Below, piece by piece: positions 24,786 through 32,965 of a DNA stretch of 41,062 nucleotides (its first letter is position 1; the number at the start of each line of letters is the position of its first letter). Origin of the DNA: Dehalococcoidia bacterium (GTDB lineage: Bacteria > Chloroflexota > Dehalococcoidia > Lucifugimonadales > UBA826). The notes beneath the pieces were generated by a model. The model ran no database searches, was not told where the DNA came from, and saw nothing but the letters and a program-made list of their open reading frames with translations. The position numbers and the translations under genes are program-made. The stretch is taken from contig JAPYSB010000014.1 of the NCBI GenBank assembly GCA_029936675.1, positions 7,802 to 48,863 of the forward strand, read 5' to 3'.

Positions 24786-26738
24786 TTATGCCGTGTACAT
24801 ATTTATCCAGGAAAGCATCCTCGTTAAGTACTCTTTCCGCATTTTTAAATCTCCTGTTCGCATGAGTCCGTGGTTTTGGCCGGGGAAGCGAACAAATTCA
24901 ACAAATTTTCCTAATCTTTTCAGCGTTACAAAATACTCTTCACTTTGAGATATTGGGACGCGGTAATCAGAGTCCCCATGCATTAGTAGGACAGGGGTAT
25001 TAACATTTTCGGCATAATTTAATGGTGATCTGAAATCGTATTCATTTTTAATATCTGGCCTGCTTCCACCCATTTGCCTCTCACCAAAATTAACGCCTAT
25101 ATCAGCAGTCCCATAAAAAGATGCAAGATTAGTCACTGGAGCTCCAATCACAGCGCATTTGAAGCGATCGGTATGCCCTATCACCCATGAGCTCATAAAT
25201 CCGCCGTAGCTATAACCGGTAACGGCTAGTCTTTCACTATCAACATAATCTTTCTCACAAACGTGGTCGAGAGACGTCATGATGTCGTTGTAATCCTCAC
25301 CTCCCCAATCTCCAAGAACGGGTAGCATGTAATCTCTCCCGTAGGTTGATGTGCCTCTTGGGTTTACTGCTAGAACTAGATATCCGTTTGATGAAAGTAA
25401 CTGCCTGGTTATATCAAATGAGTTCGCGAACAACCCATGGGGACCGCCGTGAATATTTACTACAAGTGGATACTTTTTTGATGGATCAAACTCTGCCGGA
25501 TAAAGTAAGACTGATTCGATATCCAGCCCAGATCTGTTTAAAGAAAACCTTTCTGTTTTACCAACTATTCGCCCTGAAAAATACTCGGAGTTAAGGTCAC
25601 TCACCATTTGTAAAGAATTATCTGAGAGCGTTCCTTGAAAGACTTCGAGAGACCTTTCAGGTGTCGAGTAAATGCATACGAATCGCTTACGTGGATTGTC
25701 AAATTCGCAGGCCATTAACTGGCCTCCTAAATCGACTATTTTTTTCTGACCGCATTCACCAATTTTTGCCTCGTAAATATGTGATTCAGCTCCAGATTGA
25801 CCTGCAAATGAAATGACTCCGGTCTCATCAATAAGTATACGAGGTCCGTTTTTTCCGGGGTGGCTACCGCCAATGGGAGCTACAGTATCATCGGTAACCC
25901 TGACCGGATCAGAGTCAGATGAGAGTATGTAGATGGATCCTTGGTAATAACTATTGAGGCGAAAATCCTCAGATCCAATAACGGCAAGTGAATTCCCGTT
26001 TGGAAGCCAGCTAACTGAACACGCATCAGCGAGCCCTTTAGACCAGCAGTCCGTTTTACCTGAAGATAAATCTAAAACCCTTACTTCGTTTTCGGCATGA
26101 AAATCCCGCTCTGTCATGGCGTCAGATACGAAAGCCAGCTTCGAGCCATCAGGTGACCATGAGGGTATTCCTTGATCTCCGTCATCACAGGTAAGTTGTT
26201 TTGATTCCTTGGTAGCTATATCAACGTCAAAGATCTGGGTAACACTGTTACCGCGCCATCGTAATTCATCGTGCCTGTATCTTATTCTGGTTACAGAAAC
26301 CACATTGGTCTCGCTATCATCAGTTTTACCTTCATAGTTAGGATCTACGTCTGATACCGCAGCAAATCCTGTACCGTTAGGTTTCCACGAGAAATCCCTA
26401 ACGCTTTCCTGTAGTGAGGTGATTACGACGGCTTCACCACCCGACATTTGCAATAGACAGATCTGGTTTCTCCCTTTTGGATCATCTCTTAAAAAGGCAA
26501 TTGATGAGCCATCTGGTGAGAATTTGGGATTCCCGTCTAAGCTGCCATTGGTTAATTCGCGAGGTGCGGAGTCGGTGGCATTTAGATCTTTGATCCAAAG
26601 CGAGTTATTTAACTCCCTCGATTTTATGTCTGGTTTTGAAACGCCGTAGACAGCCAGATTTCCGTCGGGTGAGATAGATACTCCAGTGGGGTTTGATATT
26701 TCGTAGCCGATGTCTGAAGTAATTGGTTTTTGAGTCAT
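24786..26738 (-). CDS. S9-family prolyl oligopeptidase/acylaminoacyl-peptidase-like protein
   Basis: The 650-residue protein has an N-terminal WD/TolB-like propeller with repeated phrases (FSPDGSSIAFLRDD, WSPDGSKLAFVSD, WLPNGNSLAVIG). The C-terminal alpha/beta-hydrolase domain contains VNIHGGPHG, the nucleophile VTGYSYGGFMSSW with Ser510, MHGDSDYRVPISQSE for the acid and FPGQNHGLMRTG for the His. The length and order fit the acylaminoacyl-peptidase branch of S9. It hydrolyses short peptides, perhaps with blocked N-termini. No signal peptide is seen, so it is likely cytoplasmic. It is upstream of the PPOX-class gene in one operon. Confidence 0.93.
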   Translation of the reverse strand: MTQKPITSDIGYEISNPTGVSISPDGNLAVYGVSKPDIKSRELNNSLWIKDLNATDSAPRELTNGSLDGNPKFSPDGSSIAFLRDDPKGRNQICLLQMSGGEAVVITSLQESVRDFSWKPNGTGFAAVSDVDPNYEGKTDDSETNVVSVTRIRYRHDELRWRGNSVTQIFDVDIATKESKQLTCDDGDQGIPSWSPDGSKLAFVSDAMTERDFHAENEVRVLDLSSGKTDCWSKGLADACSVSWLPNGNSLAVIGSEDFRLNSYYQGSIYILSSDSDPVRVTDDTVAPIGGSHPGKNGPRILIDETGVISFAGQSGAESHIYEAKIGECGQKKIVDLGGQLMACEFDNPRKRFVCIYSTPERSLEVFQGTLSDNSLQMVSDLNSEYFSGRIVGKTERFSLNRSGLDIESVLLYPAEFDPSKKYPLVVNIHGGPHGLFANSFDITRQLLSSNGYLVLAVNPRGTSTYGRDYMLPVLGDWGGEDYNDIMTSLDHVCEKDYVDSERLAVTGYSYGGFMSSWVIGHTDRFKCAVIGAPVTNLASFYGTADIGVNFGERQMGGSRPDIKNEYDFRSPLNYAENVNTPVLLMHGDSDYRVPISQSEEYFVTLKRLGKFVEFVRFPGQNHGLMRTGDLKMRKEYLTRMLSWINMYTA

Positions 26739-26982
26739 ATTGTCCTCACTAGAATCGTCCTGTAAGAGCGTACTATCATGAAATGCCAGTAACTAATGCT
26801 TACCGTCCAAAACTTAGACACTGATACGCTGGTTTAGGGCAGCAATGTGCTTTAATGAAAATCCACAGCCGGCTCCAAGAAGGGTGCCATTAGGGAAATC
26901 TGACCTCCACCTGAGGCAATGGTCACAGTACACATCGCGGCTATTCTATCTGAAGAAAGGCTCGAAAGAAATTGCCCCGAAA

Positions 26983-28008
26983 TTAAACTTTTTCTGGAAT
27001 GGCCTGACGAAGTGGTTTGATGTACTCGACTCCAAATCCACAGCAAGCTCCAACTATCTGTACCCTCTGATCTACCCAGCCTTTTACTGCATTAATGTAA
27101 TCTTTGATGGATTCTTCATTATCGGCTGAGTGGTCATACCATTTGGCTAATGCAGATGACCGTCTTCCTGCATCAGGGTATACCATTACGGGACCCTGCC
27201 AATTCTCTAAAACCACCTCTACAGCCTTGGTGGCCGTAGGTATTCTGGTGTGGAAGATGGAGATTACATCTGGGTCGATTTGGATAGCTTCCTTTACTGC
27301 TTCAGCTAATGTTAAATCTTTCATAGCCCGAGATCCTTTGTATTGGATGCCTTCTGCTACATCTGTGGAAGCCTGCTGCCCTCCGGCCATCACAGTATCC
27401 TTTGAATCAATATATGCATTGAAGCCGATCCAAACCGGAAGGCCTGTTTCTTTTGCTACTTGCGCCTGAATCATCCGGGCTTCATTGTCGCGCCCCATGG
27501 CTTCTACTATAAAAAAATCCACACCTGCTTCGGCCATGATGCTTGTAGCCTCCCCATAGTATTGTCTTAATTCGTCTACCGATACCTGCGGGGTGGATGA
27601 AAAGGCTCCAAATCCTATTTCACCGGTTCTGGGATCCCGTCCTGATATGTGGCTAGACAATGAACCTGCAATCCATATGTCCCTGCCACCGGAGGCTCTT
27701 TCTCTTGCTTCTTGAGCCAGATGAACAGCGCGAACATTTATTTCTCTCACAAAATCACCATATCCTGCCCGCTCCAGAGTAGGGCGTAAAGTAGACCATG
27801 TATTTGTTGTGATAATGTCAGACCCAGCTCTAATATGACGTTCATGCATCTGGATAACGCTTGAAGGATGAGTGTAATTTGTTGGCCCACTCCATGCCAC
27901 AAAATCCAACGGGACTCCCATGGATTGCAGTTCGGTACTGACGGCTGCATCGTGGATGATAGTGTCCCCTCGATCTAAGCGAGCTTTAAGGTCTTTATAG
28001 TCTGCCAT
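26983..28008 (-). CDS. Homocysteine S-methyltransferase-family protein with an incomplete Zn site
   Basis: The 341-residue protein follows the family: IHDAAVSTELQSMGV near the start, HERHIRAGSDIITTNTW, LAGYGDF-like helix positions, VDFFIVEAM and the C-terminal VGACCGFGVEYI with Cys322-Cys323. Enzymes of this group usually bind Zn with one further Cys in a GxNC segment; here the equivalent stretch reads ISIFHTRIP with His253. Methyl transfer is therefore uncertain, or His may replace Cys. It is divergent from the first enolase-superfamily gene, and their shared promoter region carries the 19-bp element at 28070-28088. Confidence 0.83.
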   Translation of the reverse strand: MADYKDLKARLDRGDTIIHDAAVSTELQSMGVPLDFVAWSGPTNYTHPSSVIQMHERHIRAGSDIITTNTWSTLRPTLERAGYGDFVREINVRAVHLAQEARERASGGRDIWIAGSLSSHISGRDPRTGEIGFGAFSSTPQVSVDELRQYYGEATSIMAEAGVDFFIVEAMGRDNEARMIQAQVAKETGLPVWIGFNAYIDSKDTVMAGGQQASTDVAEGIQYKGSRAMKDLTLAEAVKEAIQIDPDVISIFHTRIPTATKAVEVVLENWQGPVMVYPDAGRRSSALAKWYDHSADNEESIKDYINAVKGWVDQRVQIVGACCGFGVEYIKPLRQAIPEKV

Positions 28009-28069
28009 TTCCTCTATCCCTCTGAGCCGGTGAATCTATCCAGTTTATATGATACCCGCCAATATAATG

Positions 28070-28088
28070 TATGGCATACTCTAGCAAA
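28070..28088. promoter_or_regulatory. 19-bp shared upstream element, copy 1
   Basis: TATGGCATACTCTAGCAAA lies in the divergent gap between the methyltransferase-like gene and the dehydratase genes, 22 nt before the ATG at 28111. It matches the second copy at 32916-32934 at 18 of 19 positions, which suggests a regulator-binding site or a shared promoter element. Confidence 0.6.
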
Positions 28089-28110
28089 TTAGACGTTAGG
28101 TGGACTCAGT

Positions 28111-29250
28111 ATGAAAATCACCAAAATTAATACCTATCATGCAAGTGATGGGCGACGAAATAATATTTTTATTGAAGTCGAGACGGATGAAGGAATAACC
28201 GGAACTGGTGAAGCCTATTCGATTGGTCCTGACAAAAGCGTTATATCAATGATCGAGGAAATGGAACCGTGGTTTATTGGACAGGATCCCTCTCGTATTG
28301 AGTGGCTGATAAGACGTGCAAAAAATACTATGCGATTTCCTCTTGGCCAGGTTGCCTGGTCAGCTATTTCAGCTATAGATATAGCTCTTTGGGATGTTTC
28401 CGGTAAGGTGGCGGGAGTTCCTGTATATGTCCTTCTTGGTGGTAAAACCAGGGATAGGGTTCGCGTATATTACGCAATTTACGGAGATTCCCCGAAATTA
28501 CTGGCTGAAAACGCCCAGCAACTTATTGAGGAAGGATATTCTGCTTTCAAAACTAGCCCTGTTCCAAGCAATTGGAGGGAGTTGCCGTGGCGGCAGGTTC
28601 TTCAAATGGCTGACGAAAGGATGAAAACAATTAGAGATGCAATTGGAGACAGTCCTGATCTTGCAGTTGATGTCCACGTTGCCATCAGAGAAACCTCTCA
28701 AGCTTTGGAGCTTGCCAGGGTCATAACCCCGTACAAATTGATGTTTATTGAAGAGCCTGCCAGAGCCGAGTTTATTGAATCTAGTGCCGAGCTCCGTAAA
28801 ACTTTCCGAGTTGCCCTAGCAACTGGCGAGAACCTTTACGGTGTGCACAGGTTTACTGAATTACTTAACGCCGATGCGGTGGATATTATTCAACCGGACC
28901 TTCTTTGCTGTGGAGGATTTCTAGAAGCTAAGAAGATAGCTGCTATCGCAGAAGCTCACTACGTGACAGTTGCCCCTCATAATCCTCTAGGGCTCATATC
29001 TACGGCTGCTGGGGTGCATCATGCGGCTTCAATAAATAATTTCACCATTTTGGAATGGCACGGAGATGACAAAAAGAAAAAATCTGAACTCATCAACGAG
29101 TCGTGGGTTCCTAAAGATGGGTATTTCGAATTGCCAACTGACCCTGGTATAGGAATGACTTTGAATCATGATGCCATTAATGCAAATCCTCCACTTAACT
29201 GGAACAGGGGATTTGCATCTTACAGTGATGGGTCTCCAGGGTTTTTGTAA
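28111..29250 (+). CDS. Enolase-superfamily (mandelate racemase-type) dehydratase
   Basis: The 379-residue protein carries the acid-sugar dehydratase layout of the mandelate-racemase subgroup. An N-terminal capping domain ends near LWDVSGKVAGVPVYVLLGG. Metal ligands and base sit in VDVHVAIRE (Asp187, His189), FIEEPARAE (Glu214), ATGENLYG (Glu240) and VAPHNPLG (His290). These positions match D-galactonate dehydratase (183/185/209/235/285) with a small offset. It would dehydrate an aldonic acid-type substrate to a 2-keto-3-deoxy acid. AGGTGG precedes the ATG. A paralogue follows 26 nt downstream. Confidence 0.93.
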   Translation: MKITKINTYHASDGRRNNIFIEVETDEGITGTGEAYSIGPDKSVISMIEEMEPWFIGQDPSRIEWLIRRAKNTMRFPLGQVAWSAISAIDIALWDVSGKVAGVPVYVLLGGKTRDRVRVYYAIYGDSPKLLAENAQQLIEEGYSAFKTSPVPSNWRELPWRQVLQMADERMKTIRDAIGDSPDLAVDVHVAIRETSQALELARVITPYKLMFIEEPARAEFIESSAELRKTFRVALATGENLYGVHRFTELLNADAVDIIQPDLLCCGGFLEAKKIAAIAEAHYVTVAPHNPLGLISTAAGVHHAASINNFTILEWHGDDKKKKSELINESWVPKDGYFELPTDPGIGMTLNHDAINANPPLNWNRGFASYSDGSPGFL

Positions 29251-29276
29251 AAGACATAAATATCAGGAAAAGCTAA

Positions 29277-30422
29277 ATGAAAATTACAAAAATAAAATGC
29301 CTAGTCTCAACTGATGAATCATCAGGACACAATCTTGTCTATGTTAAAACCCTAACTGATGAGGGGGTTTATGGTGTAGGCGAGGTATACCACGTTGGCC
29401 CTGATATGGCTTCTCCCTATTGGGTTCAGTATTTTGAAGAACAGCTGATTGCCCAAAACCCTATGGAGATTGAACGTAACTGGGCCCTTTGCTACCAAGG
29501 TGCGAGGTTTCCAACCGGTTCTTCAGGCCTTGCTGCGCTCTCTGCGATCGACCAGAGCTTGTGGGACATTACAGGTAAGGCGCTTAACAAACCGGTATAT
29601 GAGCTTTTCGGAGGCAAGGTAAGAGACAAGATCAGAGCTTACTTTGACATTCATGGCGATACTCCAGATCAGCTTGCTGAAGATGCCAGATTAAATGTCG
29701 ATAAAGGCTTTACGGCCCTTAAAGCGAGTCCTTTATCCCCTCAATGGCGTGATATGAGATGGAACGACGCCCTCGCAGATGCAAGGGAACGTTTCAAAGC
29801 TGTGCGGGCCGCTGTAGGTGATCATATTGACGTTGGGTTTGATGCACACGCAGCCATTTTTGAACCAATACGGGTTCTTGAACTTACCGATGTGATGATG
29901 GAATTCAATCCATGGTTTATGGAAGAGCCAATAAGGATGGAAAACAGGCATGAAATGGGAGAACTTAGAAAAAAGATGCCATGTGCATTAGCAACCGGGG
30001 AATGCCTTTATACGAAATTTGAAATATTAGAATTGATAAGGGAAGGTGGAGTGGATATTCTTCAGCCTGAAGTCTGCATCGTCGGGGGATTAACAGAGAT
30101 GCGAAAAATAGCCTTCATAGCAGAAGCACATGATCTTGTAGTTGCACCTCACAACCCGATGGGACCTCTCGCTACTGTGTCAAACCTGCATTTAGATGCC
30201 GCTACATCCAATTTTCTGGTCCAAGAATCAAGGAAACTAACTCCTGCTGAAATATCCTCAGTCACACATGTTAGTGAAGCAATTGATGGGTACTTTCCTT
30301 TACCGGAAGGTCCTGGTCTCGGTATTGATATTATTGAAGAGCGATTTAAAGAATTTCCGTACAAGTCCTCCTTCCATCGAGGAGATAGGGTGAACCCAGA
30401 TAATTCGATTGCCTACATATAG
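29277..30422 (+). CDS. Second enolase-superfamily dehydratase, tandem paralogue
   Basis: The 381-residue protein is clearly related to its upstream neighbour: shared MKITKI start, SAID..LWDI and LFGGKVRDKIRAY. The metal site is GFDAHAAIF (Asp189, His191), FMEEPIRM (Glu216), ATGECLYT (Glu242) and VAPHNPMG (His292). The two sequences have diverged a lot, so this is an old duplication with probably distinct acid substrates, or subunits of one pathway. It lies in the same operon as the first copy, with a GMC oxidoreductase after it. Confidence 0.92.
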   Translation: MKITKIKCLVSTDESSGHNLVYVKTLTDEGVYGVGEVYHVGPDMASPYWVQYFEEQLIAQNPMEIERNWALCYQGARFPTGSSGLAALSAIDQSLWDITGKALNKPVYELFGGKVRDKIRAYFDIHGDTPDQLAEDARLNVDKGFTALKASPLSPQWRDMRWNDALADARERFKAVRAAVGDHIDVGFDAHAAIFEPIRVLELTDVMMEFNPWFMEEPIRMENRHEMGELRKKMPCALATGECLYTKFEILELIREGGVDILQPEVCIVGGLTEMRKIAFIAEAHDLVVAPHNPMGPLATVSNLHLDAATSNFLVQESRKLTPAEISSVTHVSEAIDGYFPLPEGPGLGIDIIEERFKEFPYKSSFHRGDRVNPDNSIAYI

Positions 30423-30496
30423 ATATAGATTCAAGATGGTATCCTTCGCCTCGTCATATCGGGCCTGCAGAATTATTTAGATGACGGGGGATTTTA

Positions 30497-32065
30497 ATGA
30501 ATTACGATTACATTGTTGTTGGTGCTGGATCTGCCGGGGCTATTCTTGCGACTAGGCTAACAGAGGATCCCAAAGTGTCGGTCCTACTGCTTGAAGCAGG
30601 ACCAGATTATCCAGATTTAGAATCTCTTCCAGATGAGGTTAGAATTGGCCTTTCAACCGGAGCTGACATTATCACTAAAGATCATAACTGGCAGTTTTGG
30701 GGTAACCCTTCCCCGAGGGCTCTTCCAATGCCAGTCCCCCGTGGGAAGGTAATCGGAGGGTCTAGTTCCATCAATGGGCAGGTTTTTTTAAGGGGCATGC
30801 CTGAGGATTACGACATATGGCACGACAGGGGGAATACTGAATGGAGTTACGAAAAAGTGCTTCCGTATTTCAGAAAACTTGAGACAGATCTCGACTATTC
30901 TGGGGATTTTCATGGAAGCGATGGCCCGATTATTACTAGGCGTCATAAACGTGAAGATTGGATTGAATCCCAGAGGGCTTTCTACAATGCCTGCAAAGAT
31001 GCGAGGTTTCCCGATGGTCCAGACCAAAACCACCCTGATGTAACAGGGGTTGGCCCGACTCCTTATAACAACCCCAATGGAATTCGATGGAGTACAAATC
31101 TAGGGTATTTATCGATGGCAAGGCATCGGCTTAACCTCACGATTAGGGCCGGATGCGTAAGCCGTAAGATTTTATTCGAAGGCAACAAAGCAATAGGGAT
31201 GGAAGTCGAAAGTATGGGAGAGGCCTTTCCAGTATACGGAGAGGCCATCATTCTTAGTGCCGGGGCTGTGGCATCTCCCCAGCTTCTAATGCTGTCCGGT
31301 GTTGGCCCAGCGGATCAACTCGACTCCTTGGATATTGAGGTTTTAAAGGACCATCCTGGAATTGGTCAAAACCTAAGGGATCACCCATTATTATCGGTTC
31401 TCTGGTCGGTCAAGGACGGCCATATACAGGACCCTGACGCCCCTAGATCTCAAGTTGCTGCAAGATACACTGCGGCGGGTTCGGATATTAGAAATGACAT
31501 GAAATTATCTTTTAATAGTTTTGCAATAGCAGATAGTAGGATTGAGCATAGGAAAGATTCTTCGTCTGCGGGACATGAGGCTGACATAAATATCCCAGTC
31601 GGGGTCAAAATTTTGGTATCTCTTCAATTGGCTGAAAGTGCCGGATATATGAAGCTTGTATCTAATGACATCCACGTACAACCTGAACTAAATTTCAATT
31701 ACTACAGTACCGAATTCGATCTCCAGAGGGGGAGAGAAGGATTACTTAAGGCCATTTCACTTGGAGACTCTGGGCACTTTGCAGACATCATGAATGAAAG
31801 GCTTCAACCTTCTGATGAACAAATATCAACCGAGGATTCTCTCAACGACTGGATTTTGAGGAACGCAACGACAGGGCAACACATATCAGGAACATGCAAA
31901 ATGGGTCCGGATTCAGACGAACTGTCAGTTGTTAACCAGCAAGGGGATGTCAAGGGGCTGCAAAATATAAAAGTGATTGACGCGTCGATCATGCCAGACT
32001 GCATCAGAGCCAATACCAATGCTACAACAATGATGATTGCCGAAAGAATGATGGATCTAATTTAG
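30497..32065 (+). CDS. GMC-family FAD-dependent oxidoreductase (choline dehydrogenase-like)
   Basis: The 522-residue protein starts with the FAD-binding VVGAGSAGAILATRLTEDP and has the GMC signatures PVPRGKVIGGSSSINGQVFLRG and ILSAGAVASPQLLMLSGVGP. The catalytic pair is His462 in TTGQHISGTCKMGPD and Asn near 506-508 in RANTNATTMM. Such enzymes oxidise alcohols or sugars to aldehydes or lactones. A GGGGGA ribosome-binding site is 5 nt from the ATG. It follows the two dehydratases, so it may produce or use their sugar-acid substrates; that is inference. Confidence 0.93.
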   Translation: MNYDYIVVGAGSAGAILATRLTEDPKVSVLLLEAGPDYPDLESLPDEVRIGLSTGADIITKDHNWQFWGNPSPRALPMPVPRGKVIGGSSSINGQVFLRGMPEDYDIWHDRGNTEWSYEKVLPYFRKLETDLDYSGDFHGSDGPIITRRHKREDWIESQRAFYNACKDARFPDGPDQNHPDVTGVGPTPYNNPNGIRWSTNLGYLSMARHRLNLTIRAGCVSRKILFEGNKAIGMEVESMGEAFPVYGEAIILSAGAVASPQLLMLSGVGPADQLDSLDIEVLKDHPGIGQNLRDHPLLSVLWSVKDGHIQDPDAPRSQVAARYTAAGSDIRNDMKLSFNSFAIADSRIEHRKDSSSAGHEADINIPVGVKILVSLQLAESAGYMKLVSNDIHVQPELNFNYYSTEFDLQRGREGLLKAISLGDSGHFADIMNERLQPSDEQISTEDSLNDWILRNATTGQHISGTCKMGPDSDELSVVNQQGDVKGLQNIKVIDASIMPDCIRANTNATTMMIAERMMDLI

Positions 32066-32087
32066 TATCTTGGCGGTTTTGTCTAGA

Positions 32088-32882
32088 CTAATCTTTTCGG
32101 CCTAATGCTTTGTGGGTGTCTCGGACAGCGTTTTGCATTTCTCTCATGAGTATGGCTGGAGGTTGCGGAGCTACGTTTGTGTATCCGACACCTAGTTCCA
32201 CTAGTTCTGAGGCAGTTAGTGGGAAGGCTGGATGGTTCATGGGCATTTGCAGCTTGGTGGTTCCTGTTTTTTTAACTTCGGCAGCTATTCTTTCTACTTC
32301 TGATCGCAGTTTCGGATCAGAAGGATCTGTTACTCCTAAAGCCTGTGAAAGATCAGTAGGACCTAGTGCTACAAGATCAACTCCGTCTAAGTCCGCAATT
32401 TCTGAAACTTGAGAAATTGCTTCTGTATCTTCGGTCATAACTGACAAAAGTATTTCCTCATTGGAAGTGCGTACGTGATCACCCCATCCGACCGAACCAA
32501 ACCTTGCTGCTCTAGTTGACCCAGCGCCACCTCTCAAACCAACAGGCGGGTATCTGACTGCTTCAACAGCTTTCTTGGCACCTTCCAAACCGTCCACATG
32601 AGGGATAACTATTCCTTGGGCACCCATATCTAGGACTCTCAATATGAACCCAGGGTCACTGTCAGATACGCGAACTATGGGGGTTATATCAGCAAGGTCT
32701 GCAGCCACGATCATTTGTTGGACGAGAGAGAGATCAAAAGAAGTGTGTTCCATGTCTATAAACACAGCATCAAAGCCAGATATACCTATGATTTCTACAA
32801 TCTGTGGGTCTGCAAGAGCTACATACGCCCCCAATGCTAATTGACCTGAATCCATTACCTGCTTAGCTTTGTTTTTTTTCAA
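32088..32882 (-). CDS. HpcH/HpaI-family class II aldolase
   Basis: The 264-residue protein shows the HpaI pattern: FDAVFIDMEHTSFD with His46, IVRVSDSDP with Arg71, GAQGIVIPHVD, VMTEDTEAI with Glu151 and LGPTDLSQALG with Asp177, the metal and substrate residues of 4-hydroxy-2-oxo acid aldolases (45/70/149/175 in HpaI). It would cleave 4-hydroxy-2-oxo acids to pyruvate and an aldehyde. This fits the 2-keto-3-deoxy acids expected from the nearby dehydratases. The start is TTG with GGAGAG upstream; an ATG nine codons later is possible. It shares a divergent promoter region with the deacylase gene. Confidence 0.92.
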   Translation of the reverse strand: MKKNKAKQVMDSGQLALGAYVALADPQIVEIIGISGFDAVFIDMEHTSFDLSLVQQMIVAADLADITPIVRVSDSDPGFILRVLDMGAQGIVIPHVDGLEGAKKAVEAVRYPPVGLRGGAGSTRAARFGSVGWGDHVRTSNEEILLSVMTEDTEAISQVSEIADLDGVDLVALGPTDLSQALGVTDPSDPKLRSEVERIAAEVKKTGTTKLQMPMNHPAFPLTASELVELGVGYTNVAPQPPAILMREMQNAVRDTHKALGRKD

Positions 32883-32915
32883 ATTACTCTCCGCTAGAAC
32901 ATCAAAATTTCATTA

Positions 32916-32934
32916 TATGGCATACTCTTGCAAA
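32916..32934. promoter_or_regulatory. 19-bp shared upstream element, copy 2
   Basis: TATGGCATACTCTTGCAAA lies between the divergent aldolase and deacylase genes, 31 nt before the ATG at 32966. It differs from the copy at 28070-28088 by one base. A TATAAT-like hexamer overlaps its edge on the minus strand. Confidence 0.6.
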
Positions 32935-32965
32935 ACATAGCAGTCGATACAGTGGAGATAGTCAT

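Noticed and set aside
26845-27129. Plus-strand 94-residue frame at the 3' end of the methyltransferase-like gene
   Set aside because: It overlaps the coding region on the other strand, has no ribosome-binding site and no known domain.
30430-30450. Third copy of the 19-bp element upstream of the GMC oxidoreductase gene (ATGGTATCCTTCGC)
   Set aside because: The match is weak and needs a gap; it was not counted as a copy.
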